55,891 nucleotides of DNA from Vineibacter terrae (GTDB lineage: Bacteria > Pseudomonadota > Alphaproteobacteria > Reyranellales > Reyranellaceae). Within the stretch, counting starts at the first letter, position 1, and the number at the start of each line of letters is the position of its first letter. Where the stretch lies: contig NZ_VDUZ01000056.1 of assembly GCF_008039615.1 (NCBI RefSeq), forward strand, positions 1-55,891. The letters are read 5' to 3'. Made by a program: the position numbers and the translations under genes. Of this stretch, positions 7,132 to 15,753 are shown in pieces. Below the pieces are notes generated by a model, which ran no database searches, was not told the origin of the DNA, and worked only from the letters and a program-made list of their open reading frames with translations.

Positions 7132-8001
7132 ATGAAGATCGGCGTCTTCTCCACGTTCATGTCGCCGCTGGCGACGCCTGCGATGATCCGCGATTTCGGC
7201 CGCCGCGCCGAAGGCATGGGACTCGAGTCGATCTGGATGGGCGAGCACGTGGCGCTGTTCGACAAGAACACCTACGGCTATCCCGGCTCGAAGGACGGGC
7301 GCATCCCCGTGCCCGAGGGCGGCGGCATGCTCGATGTCACCGCCACCTTCGGCTTCCTGGCGGCCGCGACCAGCAAGCTGCGGTTCGGCACCGGCGTCGC
7401 GCTGGTGCCGCAGCGCAACCCGATCTACACCGCCAAGGAAATGTGCACGCTCGACTGGCTGAGCGACGGGCGCATCGATTTCGGCATCGGTGTCGGCTGG
7501 AACAAGGAGGAGGTCGAGGCCTGCGGCTATCGCTGGGAGGATCGCGGCGCGCGCTGCGACGAGTTCCTCGAGGTGATGCGCCGCTTGTGGACCGAGCCGG
7601 TGGTCGACTTCGCGGGCAAGTGGGTGAAGTTCGAGACCATGCGGCTGGACCCCAAGCCGATCCAGAAGCCGCATGTGCCGATCATCGTCGGCGGCTATGC
7701 CGAGGCGGCCATGCGCCGCGCCGTGCGCTTCGGCGCCGGCTGGTATGGCTTCAATCGCGATCCGGCGGGCACGAAGGAGATGCTGGCGCAGCTCGACGCG
7801 GCGTTCGCGAAGGCCGGCCGCAAGCGCGGCAAGGACTTCCAGATCATCATCACGCCGCCGGTATCGATGTCGGTCGATGCCATGCAGGCCTATGCCGAGG
7901 CCGGGGTCGACCGCCTGATCGTGAACCTCGGCAGCCAGCGGCCGGAGAAGGTCGACCCGCGCATGAAGGAGATCGAGACGCTGGTGAAGATGGCGGCGTG
8001 A
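7132..8001 (+). CDS. LLM-class F420-dependent oxidoreductase
   Basis: A 289-residue luciferase-like (alpha/beta-barrel) oxidoreductase. It starts MKIGVFSTFMSPLATP after GGAGGAACC. Family markers are GLESIWMGEHV, LRFGTGVALVPQRNP, TLDWLSDGRIDFGIGVGWNKEE and PIIVGGYAEAAMRRAVRFGAGWYG. Such enzymes use F420 or FMN to oxidise small organics. No F420 biosynthesis genes lie in the window, so cofactor and substrate remain open. Confidence 0.88.
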   Translation: MKIGVFSTFMSPLATPAMIRDFGRRAEGMGLESIWMGEHVALFDKNTYGYPGSKDGRIPVPEGGGMLDVTATFGFLAAATSKLRFGTGVALVPQRNPIYTAKEMCTLDWLSDGRIDFGIGVGWNKEEVEACGYRWEDRGARCDEFLEVMRRLWTEPVVDFAGKWVKFETMRLDPKPIQKPHVPIIVGGYAEAAMRRAVRFGAGWYGFNRDPAGTKEMLAQLDAAFAKAGRKRGKDFQIIITPPVSMSVDAMQAYAEAGVDRLIVNLGSQRPEKVDPRMKEIETLVKMAA

Positions 8002-8110
8002 GCAGCTGGCGCGCTCGCGCCACGACGCCGTCATTCCCGGGCATGGCGGGCTTGCCCGCGATGCTCGGGGCGACAGATCCCGCAGCCGCCACGCCGTCGC
8101 TGGAGCCAGG

Positions 8111-9253
8111 ATGACGGATTGCAGTCCGGCCTTCTCGCTCATGACGGGCGGCCCGTTCTACCGCCTGCTCCTGCGGCTGAGCCTGGTGCGGCCGCCGCTG
8201 GGGCTCCTGTGGCGGCGCGTCGCTGCCGTTCTGGCGATCGCGTGGCTGCCGCTGCCGATCCTGGCCGCGATCGCCGACGGCCACGCGACCACGTCGACGC
8301 TGTCCTTGTTCCTCGCCAATGTCGAGGGCCATGTCCGCCTGCTGGTCGTGCTGCCGCTGCTGCTGGCGGCGGAGATCCCCTGCCATCGACGCCTGGGCGT
8401 GGCTGTAGAGCAGTTCCTGTCACGCGGGCTGGTGGCTGATGCCGACCACAGCCGGTTTGACGCGGCCGTGGCAGCGGCGCTGCGCCGGCGCGATGCGTTG
8501 CTCCCGGAGCTGGTCCTGCTTGCCCTGGTCTATCTCAGCAGCGATTGGCTCTGGCATTGGCGCGACACGCCCGGGGGAGAGGTATGGTTCGCCGTCGTCA
8601 GCAACGGCGGCAGCCACCCGACAGTGCCCGGTGTGTGGTTCGTGCTGGTCAGCGTGCCGCTCTTCCAGTTCGTGCTGCTGCGCTGGTACTGGCGGCAGCT
8701 GATCTGGTTCCACCTGCTATGGCGCATCTCGCGCCTCGAGCTGAGCTTGCCGGCGGCACATCCGGACGCCGCGGCCGGCCTGGGCTTCCTGGCCGACAGC
8801 GCCCGTGCCTTCGTCCTGGTGCTGCTGGCGCACGGCGCGCTGCTGGCAGGACGGGTCGTCGATCACGTGACCGCCACCGGCGCCGACCTCACGGCCTTCA
8901 AGGGCGATGTCGCGGTGATGGTGGTGGTCCTGCTGGCCCTGAACCTGGGGCCGCTGTGCTTCTTCTCGCCGCAGCTCGCGGAGGCCAGGCGCCAGGGGCT
9001 GCTGCGCTATGGGCAGCGCGCGGCGCGGAACATTCCGCGTGTCTCGAATGGCGTCGATCCAGATGGTATCGATCACGCGCTGGCCACGGTCACGAGCAAC
9101 TACGACCGGGTCCAGAAGATTCGCATGATGCCTTTCAGCCTGGCATTCGCCGGGCGGCTGGCCGTCATCATTCTGCTGCCATTGATTCCGGTCGCCGGCG
9201 CGGCCCTGCCGGTCGGCACATTGGCGATGCGCCTGGCGAAGATCATCCTGTGA
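8111..9253 (+). CDS. Multi-pass integral membrane protein
   Basis: A 380-residue protein with about six hydrophobic segments (for example VAAVLAIAWLPLPILAAIA, LLVVLPLLLAAEIP, FVLVLLAHGALLAG, VMVVVLLALNLGPLCF and LAVIILLPLIPVAGAAL), and soluble loops rich in Arg. No enzymatic motif is recognised. The 3' end overlaps the convergent 9243-9611 gene by 11 bp. Confidence 0.75.
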   Translation: MTDCSPAFSLMTGGPFYRLLLRLSLVRPPLGLLWRRVAAVLAIAWLPLPILAAIADGHATTSTLSLFLANVEGHVRLLVVLPLLLAAEIPCHRRLGVAVEQFLSRGLVADADHSRFDAAVAAALRRRDALLPELVLLALVYLSSDWLWHWRDTPGGEVWFAVVSNGGSHPTVPGVWFVLVSVPLFQFVLLRWYWRQLIWFHLLWRISRLELSLPAAHPDAAAGLGFLADSARAFVLVLLAHGALLAGRVVDHVTATGADLTAFKGDVAVMVVVLLALNLGPLCFFSPQLAEARRQGLLRYGQRAARNIPRVSNGVDPDGIDHALATVTSNYDRVQKIRMMPFSLAFAGRLAVIILLPLIPVAGAALPVGTLAMRLAKIIL

Positions 9254-9611
9254 CCGTGCGCACGCGCTGCGGATCTGCGTCCAGCCGCTGATCGCTGCGA
9301 TCCGGGCCTTGCAGGCGGCGCATTGCTGCCAGCACGCGCGCGACCTGCTGCTCGGCGATGCAGATCGATTGCATCGCCTCGCTTTCCTCTCCCAGTGACC
9401 GCGTAATGGGAAGGCTGGCGCAGCGGCCCAGGCGGTGCAGGCTCGCCTTGGCCGTCTGGATCTCGCGCAAGGCGAGCTGGATCATCCCTGCATCCCAGGC
9501 GGCGCGCCGATCGAGGTTGCGCACAGGGCCTTCATGCTCCTGACAGCGCTCGCGCACGTGCTCTGCCAGATCGTACGGCAACAAAACGTCGGATGAATCG
9601 TCTCGCGTCAT
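9243..9611 (-). CDS. Hypothetical protein
   Basis: A 122-residue soluble, helical protein (DLAEHVRERCQEHEGPVRNLDRR, wrapped around conserved-looking Cys/His, then AEQQVARVLAAMRRLQGPD). An exact EcfG promoter motif lies at 9623-9647, very close to ATG 9611, which would leave almost no leader; a downstream TTG may be the true start. Function unknown. Confidence 0.5.
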   Translation of the reverse strand: MTRDDSSDVLLPYDLAEHVRERCQEHEGPVRNLDRRAAWDAGMIQLALREIQTAKASLHRLGRCASLPITRSLGEESEAMQSICIAEQQVARVLAAMRRLQGPDRSDQRLDADPQRVRTVTG

Positions 9612-9622
9612 CGCATCCGGAC

Positions 9623-9647
9623 AACGCCGCGTCACTCCCGTAGTTCC
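9623..9647 (-). promoter_or_regulatory. Predicted EcfG general-stress promoter
   Basis: On the minus strand, GGAAC (9647-9643), 16 nt, CGTT (9626-9623). It is divergent from the plus-strand EcfG promoter at 9669, the two -35 elements being 21 bp apart. Confidence 0.65.
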
Positions 9648-9668
9648 AGGCATGCAAGGCCGCGCGCG

Positions 9669-9694
9669 GGAACAAACCACGAGGCCGGCCCGTT
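9669..9694 (+). promoter_or_regulatory. Predicted EcfG general-stress promoter
   Basis: GGAAC at 9669-9673, 17 nt, CGTT at 9691-9694 followed by T. It would transcribe the secreted protein at 9787 with a leader of about 85 nt. Confidence 0.7.
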
Positions 9695-9786
9695 TGCGTG
9701 CCAGCGCAGCACCAGGGTCTTCCCTGGCGGCGTCCCCAGGGCGTTGGCAGCGGCTGCTTCCGGATATTCAACATGACGTGGCTACA

Positions 9787-10122
9787 ATGCGCTTAACAGG
9801 CAAGCTCGCCGTTGCCTTCGTGGTGCTCACAGGCCCGGCAATGGCTCACGGGTTGCATGACTGGATACGGCAAGGGAATTTCCGCGATGCTGCCGGCAAC
9901 AGTTGCTGCTCGGAGCTCGACTGTCGGATGATCCCGGTCAATTCCGGCGATGTGGTGGAGCTGGAGAATGGCGATTTCCGCTATGTGCCCACCGGCGAAG
10001 TGATCCCGCGCAACGAGACGCGTCTGTCGCCGGACGACAACTACTGGCGCTGCTATTGGCACCAGAATGGCCAGGAGCTGACGCGCAAGATGTGCTTCTG
10101 GCGGCCGGTGCGCGACAGCTGA
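9787..10122 (+). CDS. Small secreted Cys-containing protein
   Basis: A 111-residue protein with a signal peptide (RLTGKLAVAFVVLTGPAMAHG). The mature part has NSCCSELDCRMIPV and DNYWRCYWHQNG ending in KMCFWRP, so five cysteines that could pair in the periplasm. The open frame continues upstream, but ATG 9787 gives a clean signal sequence. EcfG control is predicted from the 9669 site. No enzymatic motif. Confidence 0.75.
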   Translation: MRLTGKLAVAFVVLTGPAMAHGLHDWIRQGNFRDAAGNSCCSELDCRMIPVNSGDVVELENGDFRYVPTGEVIPRNETRLSPDDNYWRCYWHQNGQELTRKMCFWRPVRDS

Positions 10123-10149
10123 GGCCGGTGTCGGCCGTCGCGCGAGTCG

Positions 10150-10184
10150 CGACTGTCATCCCGCGTAGCGAGGGATGACAGTCG
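10150..10184. terminator. Bidirectional terminator-like hairpin
   Basis: A perfect 13 bp stem CGACTGTCATCCC/GGGATGACAGTCG with a 9 nt loop, between the convergent genes ending at 10122 and 10209. The sequence belongs to the GTCATCCC..GGGATGAC palindrome family that also occurs at 41974 and 54396. Confidence 0.6.
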
Positions 10185-10208
10185 TATCGAACTCGGCAGT
10201 TCCCGGCC

Positions 10209-10367
10209 CTAGTATCTCGAATACGCGGGCGCCGGTACGACGACCGTTGTTGGCGGCGGCTCGGCCGGCTTGACGTACACGGTGCGCTCGGTGTGGCTGC
10301 AGCCGGCGATGGCCGCCGACATCAGCGTCGGCAGAACGATCAGGCACAACATGCGTGACAGGCTCAT
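10209..10367 (-). CDS. Small lipoprotein
   Basis: A 52-residue protein with a lipoprotein signal: MSLSRMLCLIVLPTLMSAA followed by IAGC, so Cys22-23 is the likely lipidation site. The mature part is short and Pro-rich (VKPAEPPPTTVVVPAP). A good AGGAGAG site lies before ATG 10367, and a perfect EcfG promoter lies 25 bp further up. It resembles the small EcfG-controlled lipoproteins common in alphaproteobacteria; role unknown. Confidence 0.75.
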   Translation of the reverse strand: MSLSRMLCLIVLPTLMSAAIAGCSHTERTVYVKPAEPPPTTVVVPAPAYSRY

Positions 10368-10391
10368 GGCTTCTCTCCTGGTCGGACAAGA

Positions 10392-10416
10392 AACGGCGCG
10401 CGGCCTGCAAGGTTCC
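10392..10416 (-). promoter_or_regulatory. Predicted EcfG general-stress promoter
   Basis: On the minus strand, GGAAC (10416-10412), 16 nt, CGTT (10395-10392) followed by T. It gives an ~18 nt leader to the lipoprotein gene. Divergent from the ligD-side promoter at 10432. Confidence 0.75.
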
Positions 10417-10431
10417 TGACGCCCGGTGACG

Positions 10432-10456
10432 GGAACTGTCACCTTGGGCACGCGTT
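10432..10456 (+). promoter_or_regulatory. Predicted EcfG promoter of the ligD transcript
   Basis: GGAAC at 10432-10436, 16 nt, CGTT at 10453-10456. The start site would be near 10463, ahead of a short ORF (10490) and ligD. Confidence 0.75.
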
Positions 10457-10489
10457 GTAGCCCATGCAGACGACGAGGAACCGCAATCC

Positions 10490-10621
10490 ATGACCCGCAA
10501 TGTCGGGCCGGTCGTATCGGCTGGCGTCATTGGCCTGTGCATCGCCATGAAGGCGCTCGTATGCTGCTCGTGGGACACCGCGTGCAGCGTGGCCCGCTTG
10601 AAGCAATCGCGCACAACCTAG
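10490..10621 (+). CDS. Possible 43-residue membrane peptide
   Basis: A short open frame beginning MTRNVGPVVSAGVIGLCIAM with one hydrophobic stretch and a Cys-rich middle (VCCSWDTACS), ending in TAG. A purine-rich GACGAGGAA sits 8-10 nt before the ATG, and the predicted EcfG start site is about 27 nt upstream. It could be a leader peptide or a real small protein cotranscribed with ligD; the length is close to chance expectation, so support is modest. Confidence 0.35.
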   Translation: MTRNVGPVVSAGVIGLCIAMKALVCCSWDTACSVARLKQSRTT

Positions 10622-10696
10622 AGACTGCGGAGAGCTGGAACCGGTCCCGCGGGCGCCTCGTTGACCGTCATCGCCGAAGCCGGTCGGGAGACGCGA

Positions 10697-12931
10697 TTGG
10701 CAAATCGTTCCCTTGCACGGTATCGCGCCAAGCGCGACTTCACCCGCACCGCGGAGCCCAGCGGCAAGACCGGCGTGGTGCCCTCGGCGCGGCTTCGCTT
10801 CGTCGTGCAGAAGCATGCCGCGAGCCGGCTCCACTACGATTTCCGCCTCGAGCTCGATGGTGTCTTCAAATCGTGGGCTGTCACGCGTGGCCCGTCGCTC
10901 GATCCCCACGACAAGCGGCTGGCGGTCGAGGTCGAGGATCATCCGCTGGCCTATGGCGACTTCGAGGGCACGATCCCGAAAGGAGAGTACGGTGGTGGCA
11001 CCGTGCTCCTCTGGGATCGCGGGTATTGGACTCCTGAGCCGGGAGCTTCGCCGCAGGCGGCGTTGCGCGCCGGGAGCCTGAAGTTCGCCCTCGACGGCGA
11101 GAAGCTCGCAGGCGGCTGGGCTCTGGTGCGGTTCCGGCGCGACGACGGCAAGCGCAACAACTGGCTGCTGATCAAGCATCGCGACCAGGCAGCGCAAGAT
11201 GGCCGGGGCGAGGCTGTGCTCGAGAATGACCGTTCCGTCGCCTCGGGGCGCGACATGGAGCAGATCACGGCCGGCGAGGGCAGGGGGCCGGCCCCGTTCA
11301 TGACGGCCGGGCGGCGGCGTGGCAAGGCCGGCGCGGTCTGGCCCTCCAATCGCCGCAAGGATGAAGACGACGATGCCGCACCGGCCGCGCCGCGGCCCGG
11401 CGTGAAGCTGCCGCGCGGGCGCATGCCCGATTTCATCGCGCCGCAATTGTGCCAGCTCGTCGAGCGTCCGCCCGAAGCCGCCGGCTGGGGGCATGAGGTA
11501 AAGCTGGACGGCTATCGCGTGCAGGCGCGCATCCTTGACGGCGAGGCCACGGTCAAGACGCGCAAGGGCCTGGATTGGTCGGACAAGTTCCCACAGATCG
11601 CCAAGGCGGCCGGCACGCTGCCGGATGCGATCATCGACGGCGAGGTGGTGGCGCTCGACGGCAACGGCGCGCCGGATTTCGCCGCGCTGCAGGCCGCGCT
11701 GTCGGAGCGCGACACGCGCAACTTGACGTTCTTCGCCTTCGACCTGCTGGTCGAAGGCGAGGAGGATCTGCGCCGCCTGCCGCTCGCCGAACGCAAGGCG
11801 CGCCTGAAGGTGCTGCTGGAGGCCAATGCCCGGAAGCTGGGACCCTCTTTCCGCTATGTCGAGCACCTCGAAAGCGCAGGCGATGCGGTGCTACGCTCGG
11901 CCTGTCGCATGTCGCTGGAGGGCATCGTGTCGAAGCGGCTGGATGCGCCCTATCGCTCGGGCCGCAGCGGCGCCTGGACCAAGGCGAAGTGCCGCGCCGG
12001 GCGCGAGGTGGCCGTCGTGATGGGCGTGCCGATCTCCAACCCCGACAAGAAGCTGTGGCCCGATGTCGATGGCGAGCCGGCCACGAAGCTGGAGCTGGCG
12101 CGTTACTACGAGGCTGTCGGCGGCTGGATGATGCCGCACCTGGAAGGGCGGCCGTGCTCGATCGTGCGCGCGCCGGACGGCATCGCCGGCGAGCAGTTCT
12201 TCCAGCGCCATGCCGGCCCCGGCACCTCGAGCCTGATCGCGCAGGCGCGCATCTCCGGTGACCGCAAGCCGTACCTGCAGATCGATCGGATCCAAGGCCT
12301 TGCGGCCATGGCGCAGGTCGCGGCGCTGGAGCTGCATCCCTGGAACAACCGGCCCGGCGATCCGATGCTGCCCGGCCGGCTGATCTTCGACCTCGATCCG
12401 GCGCCGGATGTGGGCTTCGAGGCGGTGATCGCGGCGGCGCGCGAGCTGAAGCGCCGGTTGGAGGATCTCGGGCTGGTGCCGTTCTGCAAGACCACCGGCG
12501 GCAAGGGCCTGCATGTGGTGACGCCGCTGACGCAGTCGCGCCGCAGCGGGCCGGACTGGAAGGCAGCGAAAGCATTCGCGCGCGCGCTTTGCGAACGGAT
12601 GGCTGCCGACAGTCCCGATCGCTACGTCATGACCATGGCCAAGAAGGCGCGCACGGGCCGGATCTTCCTGGACTACCTGCGCAACGACCGGTTCGCCACC
12701 GCCGTGGCGCCGCTGTCGCCGCGCGCCCGGCCCGGGGCCACGGTGTCGATGCCTCTGACCTGGAGCCAGGTGCGCGCCGGGCTTGACCCGCGGCGCTACA
12801 CCCTGCGCAGCGCGCCGGCCCTGATCGCGCGCAGCAAGGCATGGGCAGACTATGCCGACAGCGAGCGGCCTCTCGCACCAGCGATTGCGGCATTGACGGC
12901 TCCTACATCGCGCCGCCGGCGCGCCGCATGA
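10697..12931 (+). CDS. ligD: DNA ligase D lacking a recognisable OB-fold
   Basis: Bacterial end-joining ligase/polymerase, 744 residues from TTG 10697 (GGGAG 7 nt upstream; TTG 10661 is an alternative). Order: phosphoesterase domain at about 35-170 ([28 protein letters not shown]); ligase nucleotidyltransferase domain with adenylated Lys269 in VKLDGYR and [18 protein letters not shown]; then a primase-polymerase domain with IFDLDPAPD (Asp565/567) and [13 protein letters not shown]. The ligase domain runs straight from [12 protein letters not shown] (about residue 430) into the polymerase start [14 protein letters not shown]. The ~100-residue OB-fold expected between them in LigD is absent, with no frameshift. 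Ku is not in the window. EcfG control is predicted. Confidence 0.92.
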   Translation: MANRSLARYRAKRDFTRTAEPSGKTGVVPSARLRFVVQKHAASRLHYDFRLELDGVFKSWAVTRGPSLDPHDKRLAVEVEDHPLAYGDFEGTIPKGEYGGGTVLLWDRGYWTPEPGASPQAALRAGSLKFALDGEKLAGGWALVRFRRDDGKRNNWLLIKHRDQAAQDGRGEAVLENDRSVASGRDMEQITAGEGRGPAPFMTAGRRRGKAGAVWPSNRRKDEDDDAAPAAPRPGVKLPRGRMPDFIAPQLCQLVERPPEAAGWGHEVKLDGYRVQARILDGEATVKTRKGLDWSDKFPQIAKAAGTLPDAIIDGEVVALDGNGAPDFAALQAALSERDTRNLTFFAFDLLVEGEEDLRRLPLAERKARLKVLLEANARKLGPSFRYVEHLESAGDAVLRSACRMSLEGIVSKRLDAPYRSGRSGAWTKAKCRAGREVAVVMGVPISNPDKKLWPDVDGEPATKLELARYYEAVGGWMMPHLEGRPCSIVRAPDGIAGEQFFQRHAGPGTSSLIAQARISGDRKPYLQIDRIQGLAAMAQVAALELHPWNNRPGDPMLPGRLIFDLDPAPDVGFEAVIAAARELKRRLEDLGLVPFCKTTGGKGLHVVTPLTQSRRSGPDWKAAKAFARALCERMAADSPDRYVMTMAKKARTGRIFLDYLRNDRFATAVAPLSPRARPGATVSMPLTWSQVRAGLDPRRYTLRSAPALIARSKAWADYADSERPLAPAIAALTAPTSRRRRAA

Positions 12932-12976
12932 AGCTGTCATCCCCAGAGGCGTGGCGACATGGCCCGGACGGGAAGG

Positions 12977-13014
12977 TCACACGCCGGGGGCGCGCCACTC
13001 CGTGGCGCGTCATG
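12977..13014. repeat. Short hairpin repeat, copy 1
   Basis: CACACGCCGGGGG followed by CGCGCCACTCCGTGGCGCG, whose arms pair around a TCC loop, then TCATG. Other copies are at 19914, 45204 and, inverted, 45331. Together with ordinary spacer it fills the ligD-YihY gap. Confidence 0.8.
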
Positions 13015-13084
13015 GTAACGTTTCAGGCGATTCATCCCGCTGACCACGGGATGGTGAATCGGACGACGGAGGGTGACGCCATCC

Positions 13085-13957
13085 ATGCGTGCAGGCTGGG
13101 TATTGCTGAGGAGCACGATCGACGGCTTCGTCGAGGACGAGATGCTGAGCCGCGGGGCGGCGATCGCCTACTACAGCGTGTTCGCGCTGGCGCCCGTGCT
13201 GATCATCGCCATCGCGGTCGCCGGCCTGGTCTTCGGGCCGGACGCGGCGCAGGGGGCGATCGTCGCCGAGCTCAGCGGGCTGATGGGCGAGAGGAGCGCC
13301 GATGTGCTGCAGTCGGTGGTGCGCAGCGCCAGCGATCCCGGCAGCGGCACCTGGGCGACGGTGATCGGCATCGGTGCGCTGATGGTGACGGCCAGCGGCG
13401 TCTTCAGCGAGATGCAGGCGGCGCTCAACCGGGTGTGGAAAGCCAAGCCGCAGACGTCGGTCCTCTCGCGCCTCGTGCGCGCGCGGCTCGTCAGCCTGGG
13501 GCTGGTGCTGGCCCTGGGCTTCCTGATGACCATCTCGCTGGTGGTGAACGCCGGCCTGTCGGCGATCGACACCTATGTGAAAGGCTTCGTTCCCGGCGGG
13601 CACGTGCTGCTGCAGGTCGTCACCTTCGTGGCGTCCTTCGCCCTGATCTCCCTGCTGTTCGCCGCCATCTACAAGGCGCTGCCCGACACGCAGATCCCGT
13701 GGCGCGACGTGACCATGGGCGCCATCGTCACGGCGCTGCTGATGACCCTCGGCAAGTCCCTGATCGCCTTCTATCTCGGCAGCAGCAGCGTGGCGTCGGC
13801 CTACGGCGCCGCCGGTGCGCTGGCGCTGATGCTGGTCTGGATCTTCTATTCGGCGCAGATCTTCCTGCTGGGCGCCGAGTTCACGCGCGCCTATGCCGAG
13901 CTGCGCGGTGACCGCCGGCGACCGGCATCGGCTCGCGTCAGCGGCGCCGACGGTTGA
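13085..13957 (+). CDS. YihY/BrkB-family membrane protein
   Basis: A 290-residue integral membrane protein with about six helices. Family marks are DEMLSRGAAIAYYSVFALAP near the N-terminus, GTWATVIGIGALMVTASGVF, ALPDTQIPWRDVTMGAIVTA, and AYGAAGALALMLVWIFYSAQ with IFLLGAEFTRAYA at the end. ATG 13085 follows GGAGGG at 12 nt; GTG 13073 is too close to it. Family function is unresolved despite the old ribonuclease BN label. Its end overlaps the convergent DUF883-like gene by 20 bp. Confidence 0.88.
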   Translation: MRAGWVLLRSTIDGFVEDEMLSRGAAIAYYSVFALAPVLIIAIAVAGLVFGPDAAQGAIVAELSGLMGERSADVLQSVVRSASDPGSGTWATVIGIGALMVTASGVFSEMQAALNRVWKAKPQTSVLSRLVRARLVSLGLVLALGFLMTISLVVNAGLSAIDTYVKGFVPGGHVLLQVVTFVASFALISLLFAAIYKALPDTQIPWRDVTMGAIVTALLMTLGKSLIAFYLGSSSVASAYGAAGALALMLVWIFYSAQIFLLGAEFTRAYAELRGDRRRPASARVSGADG

Positions 13958-14312
13958 GATGGGCGCTGAGCCAGCCCAGCCCGAACGCGATCGAGACGGC
14001 GCAGAAAGGGCGGGTGCGTATGCCGTCCTCCAGCGCCGCGACGTCCTCGGCCAGGGCGTCGCGGGTGGATCGCAGCTGCTCGCCAACGGCTGAGTCGGCC
14101 GCCCGGATTGCGTCGTCGGCGAGGTGGTCGACCAGCGCCGAGCCCAGGGACAGGAACGCGCGGCCGCTGTCCTCGATGGCATGCTTGGCATCGGCGCCAC
14201 CCGACGCCAGCGACTGCTCCATCGTCGTCAGGATGCGTTGCATCCGGCGGCGCAGCTCCTGCGCTTCACGCTGCATCGACTGTGCCGTCCGCCTGGTTTG
14301 CCAGCTCACCAT
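13938..14312 (-). CDS. DUF883/ElaB-like membrane-anchored protein
   Basis: A 124-residue protein: a long helical, coiled-coil-like region (MQREAQELRRRMQRILTTME, then LRSTRDALAEDVAALEDGIR) followed by a C-terminal membrane segment (PFCAVSIAFGLGWLSAHL) and a basic RRRR tail. This layout is that of ElaB/DUF883 proteins, which anchor to the inner membrane and in E. coli bind ribosomes. A palindromic EcfG motif lies 45 bp upstream. Confidence 0.7.
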   Translation of the reverse strand: MVSWQTRRTAQSMQREAQELRRRMQRILTTMEQSLASGGADAKHAIEDSGRAFLSLGSALVDHLADDAIRAADSAVGEQLRSTRDALAEDVAALEDGIRTRPFCAVSIAFGLGWLSAHLNRRRR

Positions 14313-14356
14313 GGTGCTGCTCCGTCCCGTTCGCGGCGTCGTTGGACGCCGATGCT

Positions 14357-14384
14357 GGAACGCCCGGCCGGAGCCGGGCGTTCC
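14357..14384 (-). promoter_or_regulatory. Palindromic EcfG promoter motif
   Basis: GGAACGCCCGGC and its complement around a 4 nt centre. Read on either strand it gives GGAAC-N17-CGTT. The minus-strand reading fits the DUF883-like gene (leader about 40 nt). It could equally fold as a hairpin, so promoter function is less certain than at the other sites. Confidence 0.5.
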
Positions 14385-14472
14385 GCGTGGACAAGCGTTC
14401 CCGCCGGCCGACGTCGCCTTCGAAACGGGGTGCCGCGCGCGCTCGGCGCGCACGCAATCCGGTGGCATGGGA

Positions 14473-14727
14473 TCAGGAGACAACGGCATCCGGGCCGCTT
14501 CCGGCGGCGGTCTCGTCATGCGGATCCGTACCGGCAGCGCTTCCGTTTGCGTTGGCAGGCGTCTTGCCGGGCGGCGCGGCATTTGCCGTGCGCGCCGACC
14601 CGGGCATCACGCTGTCCACCACGGCGACGACATCGGCAATATCGGCGCATGCCCGTGGGCTGTCGCCATCGACGGTGACGGCGAACCCGTGACCCTCACG
14701 CTTCACGTCGATTCGGTGGCCGCTCAT
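14473..14727 (-). CDS. Hypothetical protein
   Basis: An 84-residue protein. The first 40 residues (MSGHRIDVKREGHGFAVTVD, then SPRACADIADVVAVVDSVM) look folded; the rest is Ala/Gly/Pro-rich and probably disordered. No family recognised. The 270 bp upstream (14728-14997) shows only a weak EcfG-like motif (GGAAC at 14828-14824 with CGCT instead of CGTT) and no gene. Confidence 0.5.
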   Translation of the reverse strand: MSGHRIDVKREGHGFAVTVDGDSPRACADIADVVAVVDSVMPGSARTANAAPPGKTPANANGSAAGTDPHDETAAGSGPDAVVS

Positions 14728-14997
14728 GACTCCAATCCCCGACAAGCACCGGCGGTTGCCGCCGGCCATCGCGCCTGGCCGTGGCGGCCAGGATCACAGG
14801 CAAAGCGCCGGAAGGACGACTTGGTTCCCGCGCCTGAAAGAATTTTCCAATCGACCAGGTCCGCCCATCGCCTGCTTCAGCCAACCAACTTCATCCCCGG
14901 TGATGATAGGCCTTGAACGGCGCGGTAATCGGGATGAAGCTTCCACGGTCGGTGCAAGCACCGACGCCACGGATGTGCTCCTTTGCGGTGTCGTGCC

Positions 14998-15345
14998 ATG
15001 GGCAGACGAACCTTCGAGACACCGGCCCCTTGGGGCATCGGGCCTGGACCGGCGAAGCTCTACTCGATCGACGGCGCGCTGCATGCCGTCACCATGTGGC
15101 TGGACCTTACGCCGGTCCGGCCCAACACACGCAGCGAGCGCGAGATGATGCTGACCTTGCGCGACGTGCTGTCGGCTATTCCTGCCAGCGCGATCGAGGC
15201 GGATCTCATGTCTGCCAAGCGCGCGATCAAGGGCATGGTGAAGTACGCCAACAGCAGCGAAGCCTCCGTCGGGCGCCTCCTGGCCGCCACCGCGCCGCTG
15301 CGGCCGATCGCACGGCTTTCCGCGACGCGGGCGAAGGGCGATTGA
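14998..15345 (+). CDS. Hypothetical protein
   Basis: A 115-residue protein beginning MGRRTFETPAPWGIGPGPAK. The middle (SERE, then MMLTLRDVLSAIPASAIEAD and KRAIKGMVKYANSSEASVG) is helical. ATG 14998 is the likely start; 14983 is in frame upstream. No family recognised. Confidence 0.5.
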   Translation: MGRRTFETPAPWGIGPGPAKLYSIDGALHAVTMWLDLTPVRPNTRSEREMMLTLRDVLSAIPASAIEADLMSAKRAIKGMVKYANSSEASVGRLLAATAPLRPIARLSATRAKGD

Positions 15346-15441
15346 GGGCGCCTGTGATCACGTGAGGGCAGGGCGCGGCGGGCCTTGGCGCGGCAGGGCG
15401 GCGCCCCTCACTATCATGGCAAGCCATCGCGGGGGCCTGCC

Positions 15442-15708
15442 ATGTCGAGTGGTCAGCCAGGCAAGTACTTCGACAAGCCGGTCCGCATGCGGGTCGGCGA
15501 CGGGGTCGGCTTGATCCGAAACGTCGAGGAAGCGCTCGATTGGATCGAGCATCGACCGGCCGAGGTGAAGATGCCGTTCGTGGACGCGGCAGCGGCGCTG
15601 CGCCGGGCGCGCAGCTCCGGGACCGCCGCCGACGCGGCAGCGGCGCGGTCGGCGTTCGAGGCGGCGCTGGCTGCCGCCGGGCTGCTTGCGCATCGTTCGC
15701 CGGAGTGA
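15442..15708 (+). CDS. DUF982-family protein
   Basis: An 88-residue protein. Typical DUF982 features are FDKPVRMRVGDGVGLIRNVE followed by EALDWIEHRPAE and a helical Ala-rich second half. Proteins of this size and family are common in rhizobia-like alphaproteobacteria; function unknown. Confidence 0.75.
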   Translation: MSSGQPGKYFDKPVRMRVGDGVGLIRNVEEALDWIEHRPAEVKMPFVDAAAALRRARSSGTAADAAAARSAFEAALAAAGLLAHRSPE

Positions 15709-15753
15709 TCGCGCCTCGGTCCACGCCGCCCCGAAGTGAAGGATGTGTGCGCC

